DNA from: Kribbella sindirgiensis
GTDB taxonomy: Bacteria > Actinomycetota > Actinomycetes > Propionibacteriales > Kribbellaceae
Assembly: GCF_004331435.1 (NCBI RefSeq)
Contig: NZ_SJKA01000004.1
Coordinates: 434,001 to 498,000, forward strand
Length of the DNA: 64,000 nt
Direction of reading: 5' to 3'
A program made the position numbers and the translations under genes. Below the pieces are notes generated by a model. It had not been told where the DNA came from. It did no database searches and saw only the letters and a program-made list of their open reading frames with translations. This document shows positions 1 to 8,874 of this stretch, in pieces. Positions within the stretch are counted from its first letter, which is position 1; each line of letters starts with the position of its first letter.

Positions 1-114
1 CGACGGTGTCTCCGCGAGTACGTCGATCTGCGTCCACAACGCACCGGGGCGCACCAACCGCCCCCGCAGGAACTGCTCATCCAGCGGGGGCCGCTCCAGG
101 TCGCTGAACCTCAT
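1..114 (-). CDS. birA: Biotin-protein ligase, N-terminal fragment (cut by window edge)
   Basis: Only the first 38 codons are present; the gene runs off the left edge. The translation begins MRFSDLERPPLDE and reaches ...WTQIDVLAETPS, which matches the start of actinobacterial BirA, where V-x-E-T-x-S-T-N opens the catalytic domain. BirA would attach biotin to the BCCP domain of the carboxylase encoded near 52-53.7 kb. The ATG overlaps the ppc stop (ATGA), so the two genes are probably translationally coupled. The assignment rests on a short stretch but the motif and register fit well. Confidence 0.72.
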   Translation of the reverse strand, partial: MRFSDLERPPLDEQFLRGRLVRPGALWTQIDVLAETPS

Positions 115-2738
115 CCGGTGTTCTGCAGACCGGCAGCAACGCCAGAAACGGTCAGCAACAGCAGCCGCCGAGTGCGGACGATCTGCTCCTCGTCCAGTGA
201 GTCATCGGTCCGCAGCGTCCGCAGTGCCCGCAGCTGCAGGTAGCTCAGCGCGTCGACGTACGGGTTGCGCAGCTCGACCGCACGGCCCAGCACGCGGCGT
301 CCCTGCAGCAGGCGCTCCTGGTCGAGCACCTTGAGCACCCACTCGGTAGTCAGCGCATGCTCGTCCAGCATCTTCTGCGTGAGCTCCGGCCTGTCGCCCA
401 GCTCCAGGTAGCGGCCGAGGATGCGCCGGTCCGTCTTGGCCAGCGACATCTCCGCGTTCTCCAGCATCACCTGGAACAACGGCCAGTTCTGGTTCGCGTC
501 CCGCAGCAGGTCGACGTCTCCCACCGCGGCCAGCGCCGTACCGAGGCCGTACCAACCAGGGGCGTTCACACGGGCCTGCGACCACGCGAACACCCACGGG
601 ATCGCCCGCAGGTCCTCCAGCGACGACACCGCAACCCCACGCCTGGCAGGCCGCGACCCGAGAGGCAGCTGGCCCAGCTCCTCCAGCGGAGTCACAGTGC
701 TGAACCACTCCGCGAAGCCGTCAGCCTTCACCAGTGCGTGGTACGCCGTACGCGCTGCCTCGTCGAGCGTCTTCTCGACGACAGCGAACCGGTCAGCCGC
801 GACCAGGGCCCGCTCCTCGATCGCCGGCGTCGACGCCAGCAACGTTGCCGCGGTCACCTGCTCGATGTGCCGCTGCGCGATCGCCGAGTTCCCGTACCGG
901 GCCGGAATCGCCTCGCCCTGCTCGGTCAACTTGAACCGCCCGGCCACCGAGCCGGGAGCCTGCGCCAGTACGGCGCGGTTCGCCGGGCCACCGCCACGCC
1001 CGAGCGCGCCACCGCGGCCGTGGAACAGCGTCAGCCGGATCGCGTTGCGCTGCGCCCAAGCGGTGATCCGCGCCTGGGCGTCGTACAGCGCCAGCGTCGC
1101 CGACACCGGCCCGACGTCCTTCGCGGAGTCGGAGTACCCGAGCATGACCTCGAAGCGGCGGTCGTTCGCGGTGAGCCGGTGCCGGACCCGGGTGAGCTGG
1201 ATGGCGTTGTCCAGCACCTCCACCGAGTTCTGCAGGTCCTCACCGGTCTCGAACAGCGGTACGACGTCCAGCTCGATCGGGCGCCCGTCCAGCGCCGCGT
1301 CGGCCAGCTCGTACACAGCCGCCAGGTCGCCGGCATTGCGGGTGAACGACACGACGTACCGGCGGCAGGCCTCGGGGCCGAAGCGCTGCTGGATCTGACC
1401 GATCACGCGAAGAGTGGCGAGCACCTCCTCGGTCTGGTCGGACAGCTCACCACCGCCGAGGACCTCCTCCAGCGCCTTGGCGTGCACCGAGGAGTGCTGG
1501 CGGACCTCCAGCTCGGCCAGGTGGAACCCGAACGAGTTCACCTGCCAGATGAGCTGCTGCAGCTCGCCGTACGCCTGACGCGGTGCACCGGCGGTCACCA
1601 GCGAGTCCTGCAGGACCTTGAGCTCGTGCAGGAAGTCAGCGGCCCGCGGGTACCCGAAGTCGGCGTCGCGGGCGCGGGTCGCGGCCAGCCGGCGAGCAGC
1701 GAGCAGCAGGAGCTGCCGGTGCGGCTCGGCCGGCGAGCGGGTCTCGATGTCGGTGATCAGCTCCGGGTTGACCGCGCGGGCGTCTTCCAGGATGCGGCGT
1801 ACCGGCGCGGACGGCGGTGTGGTCGCGGCGTCCAGGGTCAGCGCGCGGCCGAGCGCCTCGGTGGCCTGCTCGAGCGCCCGCAGGACGTGGTCGGCCTGGA
1901 TCTGCATGGCCTCCCGGGTGATCGCCGCGGTCACGTTCGGGTTGCCGTCGCGGTCGCCACCGATCCACGAGCCCAGGTGGACGAACGGCGCCACCACCGG
2001 CGTGCGCGTGCCGGCCTCGTCACCGGCCAGTGCGTCGTCAAGCCGGCGGTACACGTTGGGGACGACGTTGAACAGGGTCTCCTCGAACACCGCCATCGCC
2101 GAGCGCACCTCGTCCAGCGGCGAGGGGCGGCTGGTGCGGAGTTGCGACGTACGCCAGAGGATGTCGACCTGCTCGACCAGGCGGCGACGGTTCTCCGCCA
2201 GGTCGCTGTCACCCGCCCGTGGGTCGTGGCGCTCGTCCAGCAGCGAGGTGATCCGGCGGATCGTCGCCAGGACGGCGCGCCGCCGGGCCTCCGTCGGGTG
2301 CGCGGTCAGCACGGGCCGGAACTCCAGGCCGTTCAGCAGCGCACGGGCCTGCTGCTCGCCGCTGTCGCGGGTGATCTGCTCCACCGCCTGGGCCAGCTCG
2401 GACACCACGGCCTCACTGCCGGCGCGGTCGCGCTCACGCAGGACGCGGGCCCTGTGCAGCTCTTCGCTCAGGTTCGTCAGGTGGAAGTAGCAGGTGAACG
2501 CGCGGGCGACATCCTCAGCGCGTTCGTGCGGCCAGGAGGCGACCAGCTGCTCGGCCGCGGCGCCGTCACCGGCGATGGTCAGCTCACGCAGCTTCTCGAC
2601 GTCGTCGAGCAGCGGCTGACCGGCGTACTCGACCAGAACTTTGCCGAGGATCTCGCCGAGCAGGCGGACGTCGGCCCTGAGTTCCTCAGGCACCTCGAAC
2701 CGCGCGCGGGTACGGGTCTCACTTCCGGTCTCGCTCAC
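111..2738 (-). CDS. ppc: Phosphoenolpyruvate carboxylase
   Basis: Carboxylates PEP with bicarbonate to oxaloacetate, an anaplerotic cytosolic reaction. About 875 residues with the GTG start chosen here, the usual size for the family. Visible signatures are VLTAHPTEARR with the catalytic His near residue 147, GGDRDGNPNVTA, the glycine-rich HGRGGALGRGGGP loop, and the conserved C-terminal QNTG. An upstream ATG at 2780 would add 14 residues with no family character, so GTG at 2738 (VSETGSETRTR) is preferred, although its ribosome binding site is weak. The gene reads directly into birA through an ATGA overlap. Confidence 0.95.
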   Translation of the reverse strand: MSETGSETRTRARFEVPEELRADVRLLGEILGKVLVEYAGQPLLDDVEKLRELTIAGDGAAAEQLVASWPHERAEDVARAFTCYFHLTNLSEELHRARVLRERDRAGSEAVVSELAQAVEQITRDSGEQQARALLNGLEFRPVLTAHPTEARRRAVLATIRRITSLLDERHDPRAGDSDLAENRRRLVEQVDILWRTSQLRTSRPSPLDEVRSAMAVFEETLFNVVPNVYRRLDDALAGDEAGTRTPVVAPFVHLGSWIGGDRDGNPNVTAAITREAMQIQADHVLRALEQATEALGRALTLDAATTPPSAPVRRILEDARAVNPELITDIETRSPAEPHRQLLLLAARRLAATRARDADFGYPRAADFLHELKVLQDSLVTAGAPRQAYGELQQLIWQVNSFGFHLAELEVRQHSSVHAKALEEVLGGGELSDQTEEVLATLRVIGQIQQRFGPEACRRYVVSFTRNAGDLAAVYELADAALDGRPIELDVVPLFETGEDLQNSVEVLDNAIQLTRVRHRLTANDRRFEVMLGYSDSAKDVGPVSATLALYDAQARITAWAQRNAIRLTLFHGRGGALGRGGGPANRAVLAQAPGSVAGRFKLTEQGEAIPARYGNSAIAQRHIEQVTAATLLASTPAIEERALVAADRFAVVEKTLDEAARTAYHALVKADGFAEWFSTVTPLEELGQLPLGSRPARRGVAVSSLEDLRAIPWVFAWSQARVNAPGWYGLGTALAAVGDVDLLRDANQNWPLFQVMLENAEMSLAKTDRRILGRYLELGDRPELTQKMLDEHALTTEWVLKVLDQERLLQGRRVLGRAVELRNPYVDALSYLQLRALRTLRTDDSLDEEQIVRTRRLLLLTVSGVAAGLQNTG

Positions 2739-2852
2739 GTTCGCCCACCCTATCGGCGGACGCCCGTCGATGCCGCACAAGTCCGCCCCCTGGAAGCCAA
2801 CCGTGACCGCACCCCCAGCTACTCCACAGTAATCCGAAACAGTAAGCCGGGG

Positions 2853-3479
2853 TCAGACGGTGCCGAAGCCGCCGCCGACAACCTGGGCCACCGTCCTGGC
2901 GAGTTCGGCCGGGGTGCGGTCGGTGCCGTCGACGACGAGCATCCGGGCGCTGGCCTCGATCATCGAGGCGAGCAGCTCGGCCAGCACCGGGAGGTTCGCG
3001 TCCGGGTCGGTGACGCCGGGCAGCGACTTGACCAGGGTCAGGCGCAGGCTCTCCACCAGGAAGGCGCGGGCCGCGAGGACCCGTTCGGCGACGACGGGCG
3101 CGGCGCCGTACTGTGCGCCGAAGACGATCCGCCACGACTGCGGCTGCTTGGCGACGGCGGTGAGGAACGCGGTCACGCCTTCGAGGACGTGCTGCTCCGG
3201 GGTGCCGACGTTCGGGTCGGCGGGCAGCGCGGAGACGATCGAGATGACCAGGTGCTGCTCCTCGCGGGCGAGCAGGGCCAGCAGCAGTTCGTCACGGTTC
3301 GCGAAGCAGTCGTAGACGACCGGTTTGGTGACCCCGGCCGCGTCCGCGACCGACTGCATCGTGGTCCCGGCGTACCCCTTCGCGGAGAAGACCTCCAGAG
3401 CCGCGTCCAGGACGAGCGGACGGCGACGCTCCGGCCCGAGGTGCGGCGCGCGCCGGCGCCTCTCACCGTCATCGACCAC
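2853..3479 (-). CDS. TetR-family transcriptional regulator
   Basis: 208 residues. The N-terminal helix-turn-helix is clear (ALEVFSAKGYAGTTMQSVADAAGV, then KPVVYDCFANRDELLLALL) and is followed by a helical ligand-binding region with no recognisable ligand signature. The GTG start has no Shine-Dalgarno sequence, but an ATAGCT/TAGCTT element lies about 7 bases upstream, suggesting a leaderless transcript. It diverges from the SCP2-like gene. The palindrome at 3499-3513 lies in the shared promoter region and is its likely operator. The regulated substrate is unknown; the SCP2 neighbour hints at a lipid-related role. Confidence 0.88.
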   Translation of the reverse strand: MVDDGERRRRAPHLGPERRRPLVLDAALEVFSAKGYAGTTMQSVADAAGVTKPVVYDCFANRDELLLALLAREEQHLVISIVSALPADPNVGTPEQHVLEGVTAFLTAVAKQPQSWRIVFGAQYGAAPVVAERVLAARAFLVESLRLTLVKSLPGVTDPDANLPVLAELLASMIEASARMLVVDGTDRTPAELARTVAQVVGGGFGTV

Positions 3480-3498
3480 TTGACAAAGCTATCGCATC

Positions 3499-3513
3499 GT
3501 AGGAAATTCCTAC
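3499..3513. promoter_or_regulatory. Palindromic operator candidate of the TetR gene
   Basis: GTAGGAA-A-TTCCTAC is a perfect inverted repeat with a one-base centre, 20 bases upstream of the TetR start and overlapping where its -35 should lie. A further half site, GTAGGAAC, follows at about 3520-3527. Autoregulation is inferred from position and symmetry. Confidence 0.6.
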
Positions 3514-3521
3514 GGTCTGGT

Positions 3522-3614
3522 AGGAACACTCGCCGGACAGCCTTCGAGTGATTGCGGTGTTCAGGTGCGTGCCTGGGCGCCGCAAGCGCCGAAGGATGTC
3601 CGGCGAGTGTTCCT
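3522..3614. repeat. Long intergenic inverted repeat (25-base arms)
   Basis: Arms 3522-3546 and 3590-3614 are complementary at 24 of 25 positions, with a 43-base spacer. Inside it TTGCGG (3552-3557) and CCGCAA (3580-3585) continue the pairing with a one-base offset, so the whole 93 bases can fold as one imperfect hairpin. It lies between divergent genes, where a terminator is not expected. The right arm ends 24 bases before the SCP2-like start. Confidence 0.7.
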
Positions 3615-3638
3615 TCGAACTGCCAACGGGGGTGGTCC

Positions 3639-4121
3639 ATGACCGTACGAGGCAGCGCCGGCTGGCTCGAGTCCGACGGCCTCACGGCTCTGGACGCGGG
3701 TGAGCTCGCCCGGCTGGTCGACCGGACGTCGGAGCGGGAGCTCCGGCATCGACTCATCGGGGGTGTACGAGAGATCGCGTTGCGCGAGATCTTTCGACGG
3801 ATGCCGGAGTACCTCCGACCCGCCCGGGCCGCCGGGTTCGATGCTGTCATCAGCTGGCAGATCACCGGCGCGGGCGGGGGCGGACGCCGCGAGACGGTCG
3901 ACGAATACTGGCTCCGCGTCCACGACGGTCGCTGCACGCTCGAGTCCCCAGGCGCCACTCCCCCGGACATCACCATCCGCACCGACCCCACGACGCTGCT
4001 CCGCATCGTCACCGGCAACGAGGACCCCGTCCTGGCCGTCCTCAAACAACGCCTCTCGGTCCGCGGCGACCTGGCCCAAGCCGCCCGCCTCCCCAAACTC
4101 TTCAGCGCCGGCCCTCTGTAA
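3639..4121 (+). CDS. SCP2 sterol-binding-like domain protein
   Basis: 160 residues from the ATG at 3639. The C-terminal half (EYWLRVHDGRCTLES, DITIRTDPTTLLRIVTGNEDP, LSVRGDLAQAARLPKLF) has the pattern of SCP2/lipid-carrier domains, which bind lipids or acyl chains in the cytosol. An upstream in-frame ATG at 3552 would place the coding region across the inverted repeat, so the shorter form is preferred. The gene diverges from the TetR regulator, which may control it. Its TAA abuts the stop codon of the next, opposing gene with no gap. Confidence 0.7.
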   Translation: MTVRGSAGWLESDGLTALDAGELARLVDRTSERELRHRLIGGVREIALREIFRRMPEYLRPARAAGFDAVISWQITGAGGGGRRETVDEYWLRVHDGRCTLESPGATPPDITIRTDPTTLLRIVTGNEDPVLAVLKQRLSVRGDLAQAARLPKLFSAGPL

Positions 4122-5879
4122 TCAGCGGTCGCGGGTCTGAGTGGGGTTGGGTTGGGTGGTTTTGGCAGTTGTGGTGGGAGCACTCGTCGGTGCCGCGGTC
4201 TGTGGGCGGGTGAGCGCAGCGTCGACGGCGAACCGGGCCGGCGAGTCGGGGGCGAGGGTGTGGGCGTAGGCCTTGCGGCCGAGTTCCTGGCCGTGCATCA
4301 GGGCCTCGTTCGCGGTGGCGGTGGAGGGTACGTCGGTGAGGCCACGGTCGACCGTCGCGGCGATCGCCTGTACGGCGGCCGGCTGGGCGGACTCGGGGAG
4401 CTCCGAGTCAACGACCAGCAACTCGCCCGCGGTGGTTCCGAAGTCGGCGCTGCCGGCCATGCGGCGCAGGGACTCGCTCGGCCGGGTCTCCAGGCCTTTC
4501 AGGTTGTCGACCGCGTTCGCGAAGCCCCGTACGACCTGACCGTGCTGGGTGTCGGGGTACGCCGGCTCGGGCATCACCACCTGGGCAGCCAGTTCCGGCG
4601 GCAACGTCCGTACGGCGACGTCGTTGAGGTTCTGCGCCGCGAACTCGGCAGCGACGGCCCGCTCGGCCGGCGTGAACTCCCTCTCGGTCAAGCTGGCGGC
4701 CAGCCCCTCCTGACGAGCGTGCCCCGCCATCAGCGCGTACTCCGCGGTGAGGTCCCGGAGTGCCCCGCGCGCCCCGCTGACCTGCTCCGGTGTGAGCTGA
4801 CTCGACCCGTGCCGTGTCAGCTCGTGCAGCTCAAGTCGGGCGTCGCGGGTGAGATGGAGCATCCCGTCGAGCGACTGGGTCGCCCGGCCGGTCATGTCCG
4901 GCCACGGAGCCTGTTCGCCGTTCCAGGAAGACTCCTGCGCTCCGGTCAATTCGCCAACCGTCCCGTGAACACGCTGGAACAGGTCCTCCAGCGACTGCGG
5001 ACGCTCGGCCGGCAGACCGGGCAACGGCTGGTCCGCCGGCTTCTCCCAGTAGTCGATCTTCTGCAGGAACTCGTGGAGCTTGCCGACCTCTTCGGTGGCG
5101 ATCCCGCTGGCCGTGTCGATCGCGCCGGCGCCGCCGGTGACGTCTTCACGCCGGTTCTCGAGTTCCTCGGTCAGCTCGCGCGCCGCGGCCCGCTCCAAGT
5201 CCCGTTCGGCGAATCCGGCCTCGATGCTCGTGGCCAGCTGCCGGCGAATCCCCGCCCGCTGTCCCTGGGGCAGCCGCGCGTAGTCCATACGCGCCTCCAG
5301 CAGCATCCCGGCCGCCTCGTACGCGGCCCCACCGTGGCCGGCGGCAACGAGCCGTTTCAGCACCGCGTCCTCGCCGGACGCGGTGCGCGCCCCGATCGCG
5401 ACCGCCATCGCCCGCGCGGCCGCGACGTCGCCCTCGAGCTGCGGCAGCGGGAACCGCCCGAGGTCGTCCGGCCGCCCGTTCGGGAACAGTCCGGCGACCA
5501 GTCGCGGTGTTGCGTTGGCGGCGTACGCGCGGCACACGGCCGTCGCGAGCCGGTCCCGCGCTGCGGCGTCAGCCGGCTCCGGCAATGAGCTGTCCGGCTC
5601 GAGTGAGTCCGCACACAGCGCGACCAGTTCGGTCAGCCCGGCGCGGGCGTCCTCCCGCCGGTCGTGCCAACGCCCTCGGGTGTCCGAGATCGAATGGAGC
5701 GAGCTCGCAAGCCGTCCCGGAAGGTCCAGGTTGTCGGCGAGCGGTCGGAGCATCTCGACATGCCCGTCGCTCAGGTCGAGCGTCTGCCCGCGCCGGAGCG
5801 AGGACACGCCGTCGATGCTGTCCAGCACGACGAGTTGGTTGACCTTCTGGACGAGCTTGTCGACATTCGCGTCTGCCAC
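4122..5879 (-). CDS. Hypothetical helical protein, 585 aa
   Basis: No family recognised. The protein is Ala-, Leu- and Glu-rich and predicted almost wholly helical, with no signal peptide or membrane span. Its last ~25 residues are a Thr/Pro-rich tail ([16 protein letters not shown]). Start is GTG at 5879. It diverges from accD5 and converges with the SCP2-like gene, with adjacent stops. A second unrecognised helical protein of 365 residues sits on the other side of accD5-accE. The two show only vague resemblance by eye, so paralogy is not claimed. Confidence 0.75.
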   Translation of the reverse strand: MADANVDKLVQKVNQLVVLDSIDGVSSLRRGQTLDLSDGHVEMLRPLADNLDLPGRLASSLHSISDTRGRWHDRREDARAGLTELVALCADSLEPDSSLPEPADAAARDRLATAVCRAYAANATPRLVAGLFPNGRPDDLGRFPLPQLEGDVAAARAMAVAIGARTASGEDAVLKRLVAAGHGGAAYEAAGMLLEARMDYARLPQGQRAGIRRQLATSIEAGFAERDLERAAARELTEELENRREDVTGGAGAIDTASGIATEEVGKLHEFLQKIDYWEKPADQPLPGLPAERPQSLEDLFQRVHGTVGELTGAQESSWNGEQAPWPDMTGRATQSLDGMLHLTRDARLELHELTRHGSSQLTPEQVSGARGALRDLTAEYALMAGHARQEGLAASLTEREFTPAERAVAAEFAAQNLNDVAVRTLPPELAAQVVMPEPAYPDTQHGQVVRGFANAVDNLKGLETRPSESLRRMAGSADFGTTAGELLVVDSELPESAQPAAVQAIAATVDRGLTDVPSTATANEALMHGQELGRKAYAHTLAPDSPARFAVDAALTRPQTAAPTSAPTTTAKTTQPNPTQTRDR

Positions 5880-5969
5880 CTGCGGAACCTATCGCCCGGA
5901 CCGGTTCAGCGACCCGCTGCGAGCGACGTCACAGGCGGTACGGCGTACTGGCGCGTAGGCTGCCCGTTC

Positions 5970-7547
5970 ATGGGAGAGACCGTGAACATCCACACCACCG
6001 CCGGGAAGATCGCGGACCTCGAGCAGCGGCTCGACGACGCCGTCCACGCCGGGTCGGAGCGTGCGGTGGAGAAGCAGCACGCCCGCGGTAAGAAGACCGC
6101 GCGGGAGCGGATCACGCTGCTGCTGGACGAGGGCTCCTTCTCCGAGCTGGACGAGTTCGCGCGGCACCGCTCGACGAGCTTCGGGCTGGACGCGAACCGC
6201 CCGTACGGCGACGGCGTGGTGACCGGGTTCGGCACCATCGACGGCCGTCAGGTGTGCGTGTTCGCGCAGGACTTCACGGTCTTCGGCGGCAGCCTCGGCG
6301 AGGTGTTCGGCGAGAAGATCGTCAAGGTGATGGACCTGGCGATGAAGATCGGCTGCCCGCTGATCGGCATCAACGACTCCGGCGGCGCCCGGATCCAGGA
6401 AGGCGTCGTCTCGCTCGGGCTGTACGGCGAGATCTTCCGCCGCAACGTCCGCGCGTCCGGGGTGATCCCGCAGATCTCGCTGATCATGGGCCCGTGCGCG
6501 GGCGGCGCGGTGTACTCGCCCGCGGTCACCGACTTCACCGTGATGGTCGACGAGTCGTCGTACATGTTCATCACCGGCCCGGACGTGATCAAGACCGTCA
6601 CCGGCGAGGACGTCACCCAGGAGGAACTCGGCGGCGCCCGGACCCACAACACCAAGTCCGGGAACGCGCACTACCTGGGATCCGACGAGGAGGACGCGAT
6701 CGAGTGGGTGAAGGCCCTGGTCGGTCACCTCCCGCAGAACAACCTCGAGGACCCGCCTGTCTACGACGCGCCCGCCGATCTCGAGCCGACGGAGACCGAC
6801 CTCGCGCTGGACACCCTGGTCCCGGACTCGCCGAACCAGCCGTACGACATGCACACCGCGATCGAGGCGGTCGTCGACGACGGCGACTTCCTCGAGGTGC
6901 AGACGCTGTTCGCGCCGAACCTGATCGTCGGCTTCGGCCGGGTCGAGGGCCGCCCGGTCGGCGTGGTCGCGAACCAGCCGATGCAGTTCGCCGGCACCCT
7001 GGACATCGACGCGTCCGAGAAGGCGGCCCGGTTCGTCCGGACCTGCGACGCGTTCAACCTGCCGATCCTGACCTTCGTCGACGTCCCCGGCTTCCTGCCC
7101 GGCACCGACCAGGAGTGGAACGGCATCATCCGCCGCGGCGCGAAGCTGATCTACGCGTACGCCGAGGCGACCGTCCCGATGATCACCGTGATCACCCGCA
7201 AGGCCTACGGCGGCGCGTACGACGTCATGGGCTCCAAGCACCTCGGCGCCGACATGAACATCGCCTGGCCGACCGCGCAGATCGCGGTGATGGGCGCCCA
7301 GGGCGCGGTCAACATCCTGCACCGCCGCGAACTCGCCGCGGCCGAGGACGTCGAGACCCGCCGCCAGGAACTGATCACCGAGTACGAGGACCACCTGGCG
7401 AACCCGTACATCGCCGCCGAGCGCGGTTACATCGACGCGGTGATCAAACCGAGCGAGACCCGCGCCGAGATCGTCCGCGCCCTCCGCCTGCTCCGCACCA
7501 AGCGCGACACCCTGCCCCCGAAGAAGCATGGGAACATCCCATTGTGA
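5970..7547 (+). CDS. accD5: Acyl-CoA (propionyl-CoA) carboxylase beta subunit
   Basis: 525 residues, the carboxyltransferase subunit that moves CO2 from carboxybiotin to acyl-CoA. Family signatures are [14 protein letters not shown], the first oxyanion region [21 protein letters not shown], and the second half [38 protein letters not shown] and [11 protein letters not shown]. The length and sequence resemble mycobacterial AccD5/PccB. The ATG lacks an upstream Shine-Dalgarno but has TAGGCT at 5956-5961, suggesting leaderless initiation; GTG at 5982 is the alternative. The epsilon-subunit gene overlaps its stop, and its biotinylated partner is probably the protein at 51965-53740. Confidence 0.95.
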   Translation: MGETVNIHTTAGKIADLEQRLDDAVHAGSERAVEKQHARGKKTARERITLLLDEGSFSELDEFARHRSTSFGLDANRPYGDGVVTGFGTIDGRQVCVFAQDFTVFGGSLGEVFGEKIVKVMDLAMKIGCPLIGINDSGGARIQEGVVSLGLYGEIFRRNVRASGVIPQISLIMGPCAGGAVYSPAVTDFTVMVDESSYMFITGPDVIKTVTGEDVTQEELGGARTHNTKSGNAHYLGSDEEDAIEWVKALVGHLPQNNLEDPPVYDAPADLEPTETDLALDTLVPDSPNQPYDMHTAIEAVVDDGDFLEVQTLFAPNLIVGFGRVEGRPVGVVANQPMQFAGTLDIDASEKAARFVRTCDAFNLPILTFVDVPGFLPGTDQEWNGIIRRGAKLIYAYAEATVPMITVITRKAYGGAYDVMGSKHLGADMNIAWPTAQIAVMGAQGAVNILHRRELAAAEDVETRRQELITEYEDHLANPYIAAERGYIDAVIKPSETRAEIVRALRLLRTKRDTLPPKKHGNIPL

Positions 7548-7738
7548 TCGAGATCCGCAAAGGCAACCCGACACCGGAAGAGCTCGCCGCTCTGATCACG
7601 GTGATCGCCGCCCGGGCCGCCGTACCGGCACCGGCTGCTGACCCGGACCGGGCCAGCAACTGGGCCACGTACTGGCGTAATGCGCGCACCCCGTTCCACC
7701 CGGGACCGGGCCAGTGGCGCGCCTCGGCTCACCCCTGA
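7544..7738 (+). CDS. accE: Acyl-CoA carboxylase epsilon subunit
   Basis: 64 residues. It begins [25 protein letters not shown] and ends with a short W-rich tail ([15 protein letters not shown]...GQW), the typical form of the small actinobacterial epsilon subunit that stabilises the AccA-AccD complex. The GTG start overlaps the accD5 stop codon by three bases, so translation is coupled. Its last ten bases overlap the 3' end of the opposing gene at 7729-8826. Confidence 0.9.
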   Translation: MIEIRKGNPTPEELAALITVIAARAAVPAPAADPDRASNWATYWRNARTPFHPGPGQWRASAHP

Positions 7739-8826
7739 TCGCGGGTTGGCGAACGGTCGGGGCGAGCCCAGACCACCGTCGGCGCACCCGACGCCGGCTC
7801 GGCAGGCGCTGACCCGCGGGGATCGCCCACGCCTACCCGCGGGTCGAACTCGACCGCGGTGTCGCGCGCGACGGACGCCGGCCCTGCCGCGGACGTGAGC
7901 TCGGCTTCCTTCGCTGCGATCAGTGCGAGGGCGGCGTCGGCGATCCGGCGGCCGCCGTTCGACGCCTGGGTCGCGTGGTCGACGCCGGCGGTCCGCGCTT
8001 CGTGACTGTCCAGCGTGTGGTTGAGCTCCTCGAAGTTCTCGCGGATGTTCTCGCCGAGGTCCCCCTTGAAGCGCGCGTACTCGACCGGGTTCTGCTCGGC
8101 CAGCGTCTGCATGGCGTCCGAGCCCCGCATCAGCAGGTCGGCCGCGACGCCCGGAGCGACGTGCGGCGGCGCGTTGTTCAACCAGTGCAGAGTGCGGTCC
8201 GCGGACATACCGGCCTGCTTGCCGACCTCCTCGGCGAAGGCGTAGCCGGACGGAGCCTGCGGGTGCACGCGGTCCAGGATCTGCTGCCGGTCGGCCTCGT
8301 TCCACCCGAGAGCGACCTGCGCGGCCGTGCCCTGCGGGAGGTGCCCGAAGCCCTCGAGCCGTTCGACGACCCGGTCGAAATGCGCCGCGGTCCAGGCGCC
8401 GCCGACCGCTTCCTGCAATGCGCCGTACTCCACGTCCTCGGACGCCGGGTCGGCGTTCGCGTAGCTGCGGGACTCGGACAGCTCGGCAACCATTCGCACC
8501 GAGTCGATCAGCGCACTCTGCCGTACGGCGTGATTGTCGTGGGCCTCCTGCGCGGCCTGCTCCGGACCGCCCCGCCACCGGCTGAAGCGCTTGGCCGCAC
8601 TCGGTGCGACCAGGTCCTTCAGGGCGTCGTGGGCGTCAGCTCCGAAGACCGCCCGCGATTCGACGCCCGGGCCCGGGACCAGCGCGCGCCCGACTCTCCA
8701 GTCGACCTGTGGGCGTTCCAGCCTGGTCCGATCCGGGTGACCGCCGCCGTAGAACTTGCCGACGTCACGCATCGCGGCCCGCGTCTGCTGCAGCAGCTGC
8801 CAGACCTTGTCGTGCACGACCGCCAC
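7729..8826 (-). CDS. Hypothetical helical protein, 365 aa
   Basis: No family recognised. It starts MAVVHDKVWQLLQQTRAAMRDVG (GTG start with AAGGGG about 7 bases upstream) and is rich in helical segments, with no signal peptide or membrane span. The C-terminal ~50 residues are Pro/Ala-rich and probably disordered (SAPAEPASGAPTVVW). Its 3' end overlaps accE on the other strand by ten bases. It may be cotranscribed with the Maf-methyltransferase gene, which ends 48 bases upstream of its start. Confidence 0.75.
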   Translation of the reverse strand: MAVVHDKVWQLLQQTRAAMRDVGKFYGGGHPDRTRLERPQVDWRVGRALVPGPGVESRAVFGADAHDALKDLVAPSAAKRFSRWRGGPEQAAQEAHDNHAVRQSALIDSVRMVAELSESRSYANADPASEDVEYGALQEAVGGAWTAAHFDRVVERLEGFGHLPQGTAAQVALGWNEADRQQILDRVHPQAPSGYAFAEEVGKQAGMSADRTLHWLNNAPPHVAPGVAADLLMRGSDAMQTLAEQNPVEYARFKGDLGENIRENFEELNHTLDSHEARTAGVDHATQASNGGRRIADAALALIAAKEAELTSAAGPASVARDTAVEFDPRVGVGDPRGSAPAEPASGAPTVVWARPDRSPTRDQG

Positions 8827-8874
8827 CTCGTACCCCTTTCCCGTTGCCGGGTTACAGAGTCCGCTACGAAGGGT

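Noticed and set aside
357..3551. 1064-residue open frame opposite ppc
   Set aside because: It is the antisense shadow of ppc and TetR, rich in Arg, Gln, Val and His with no family motif. Long antisense frames are normal at this GC content.
5889..7574. 561-residue frame opposite accD5
   Set aside because: Shadow of the carboxyltransferase. Composition is biased (DHRDDRA-type repeats) and the plus-strand gene has clear family motifs.
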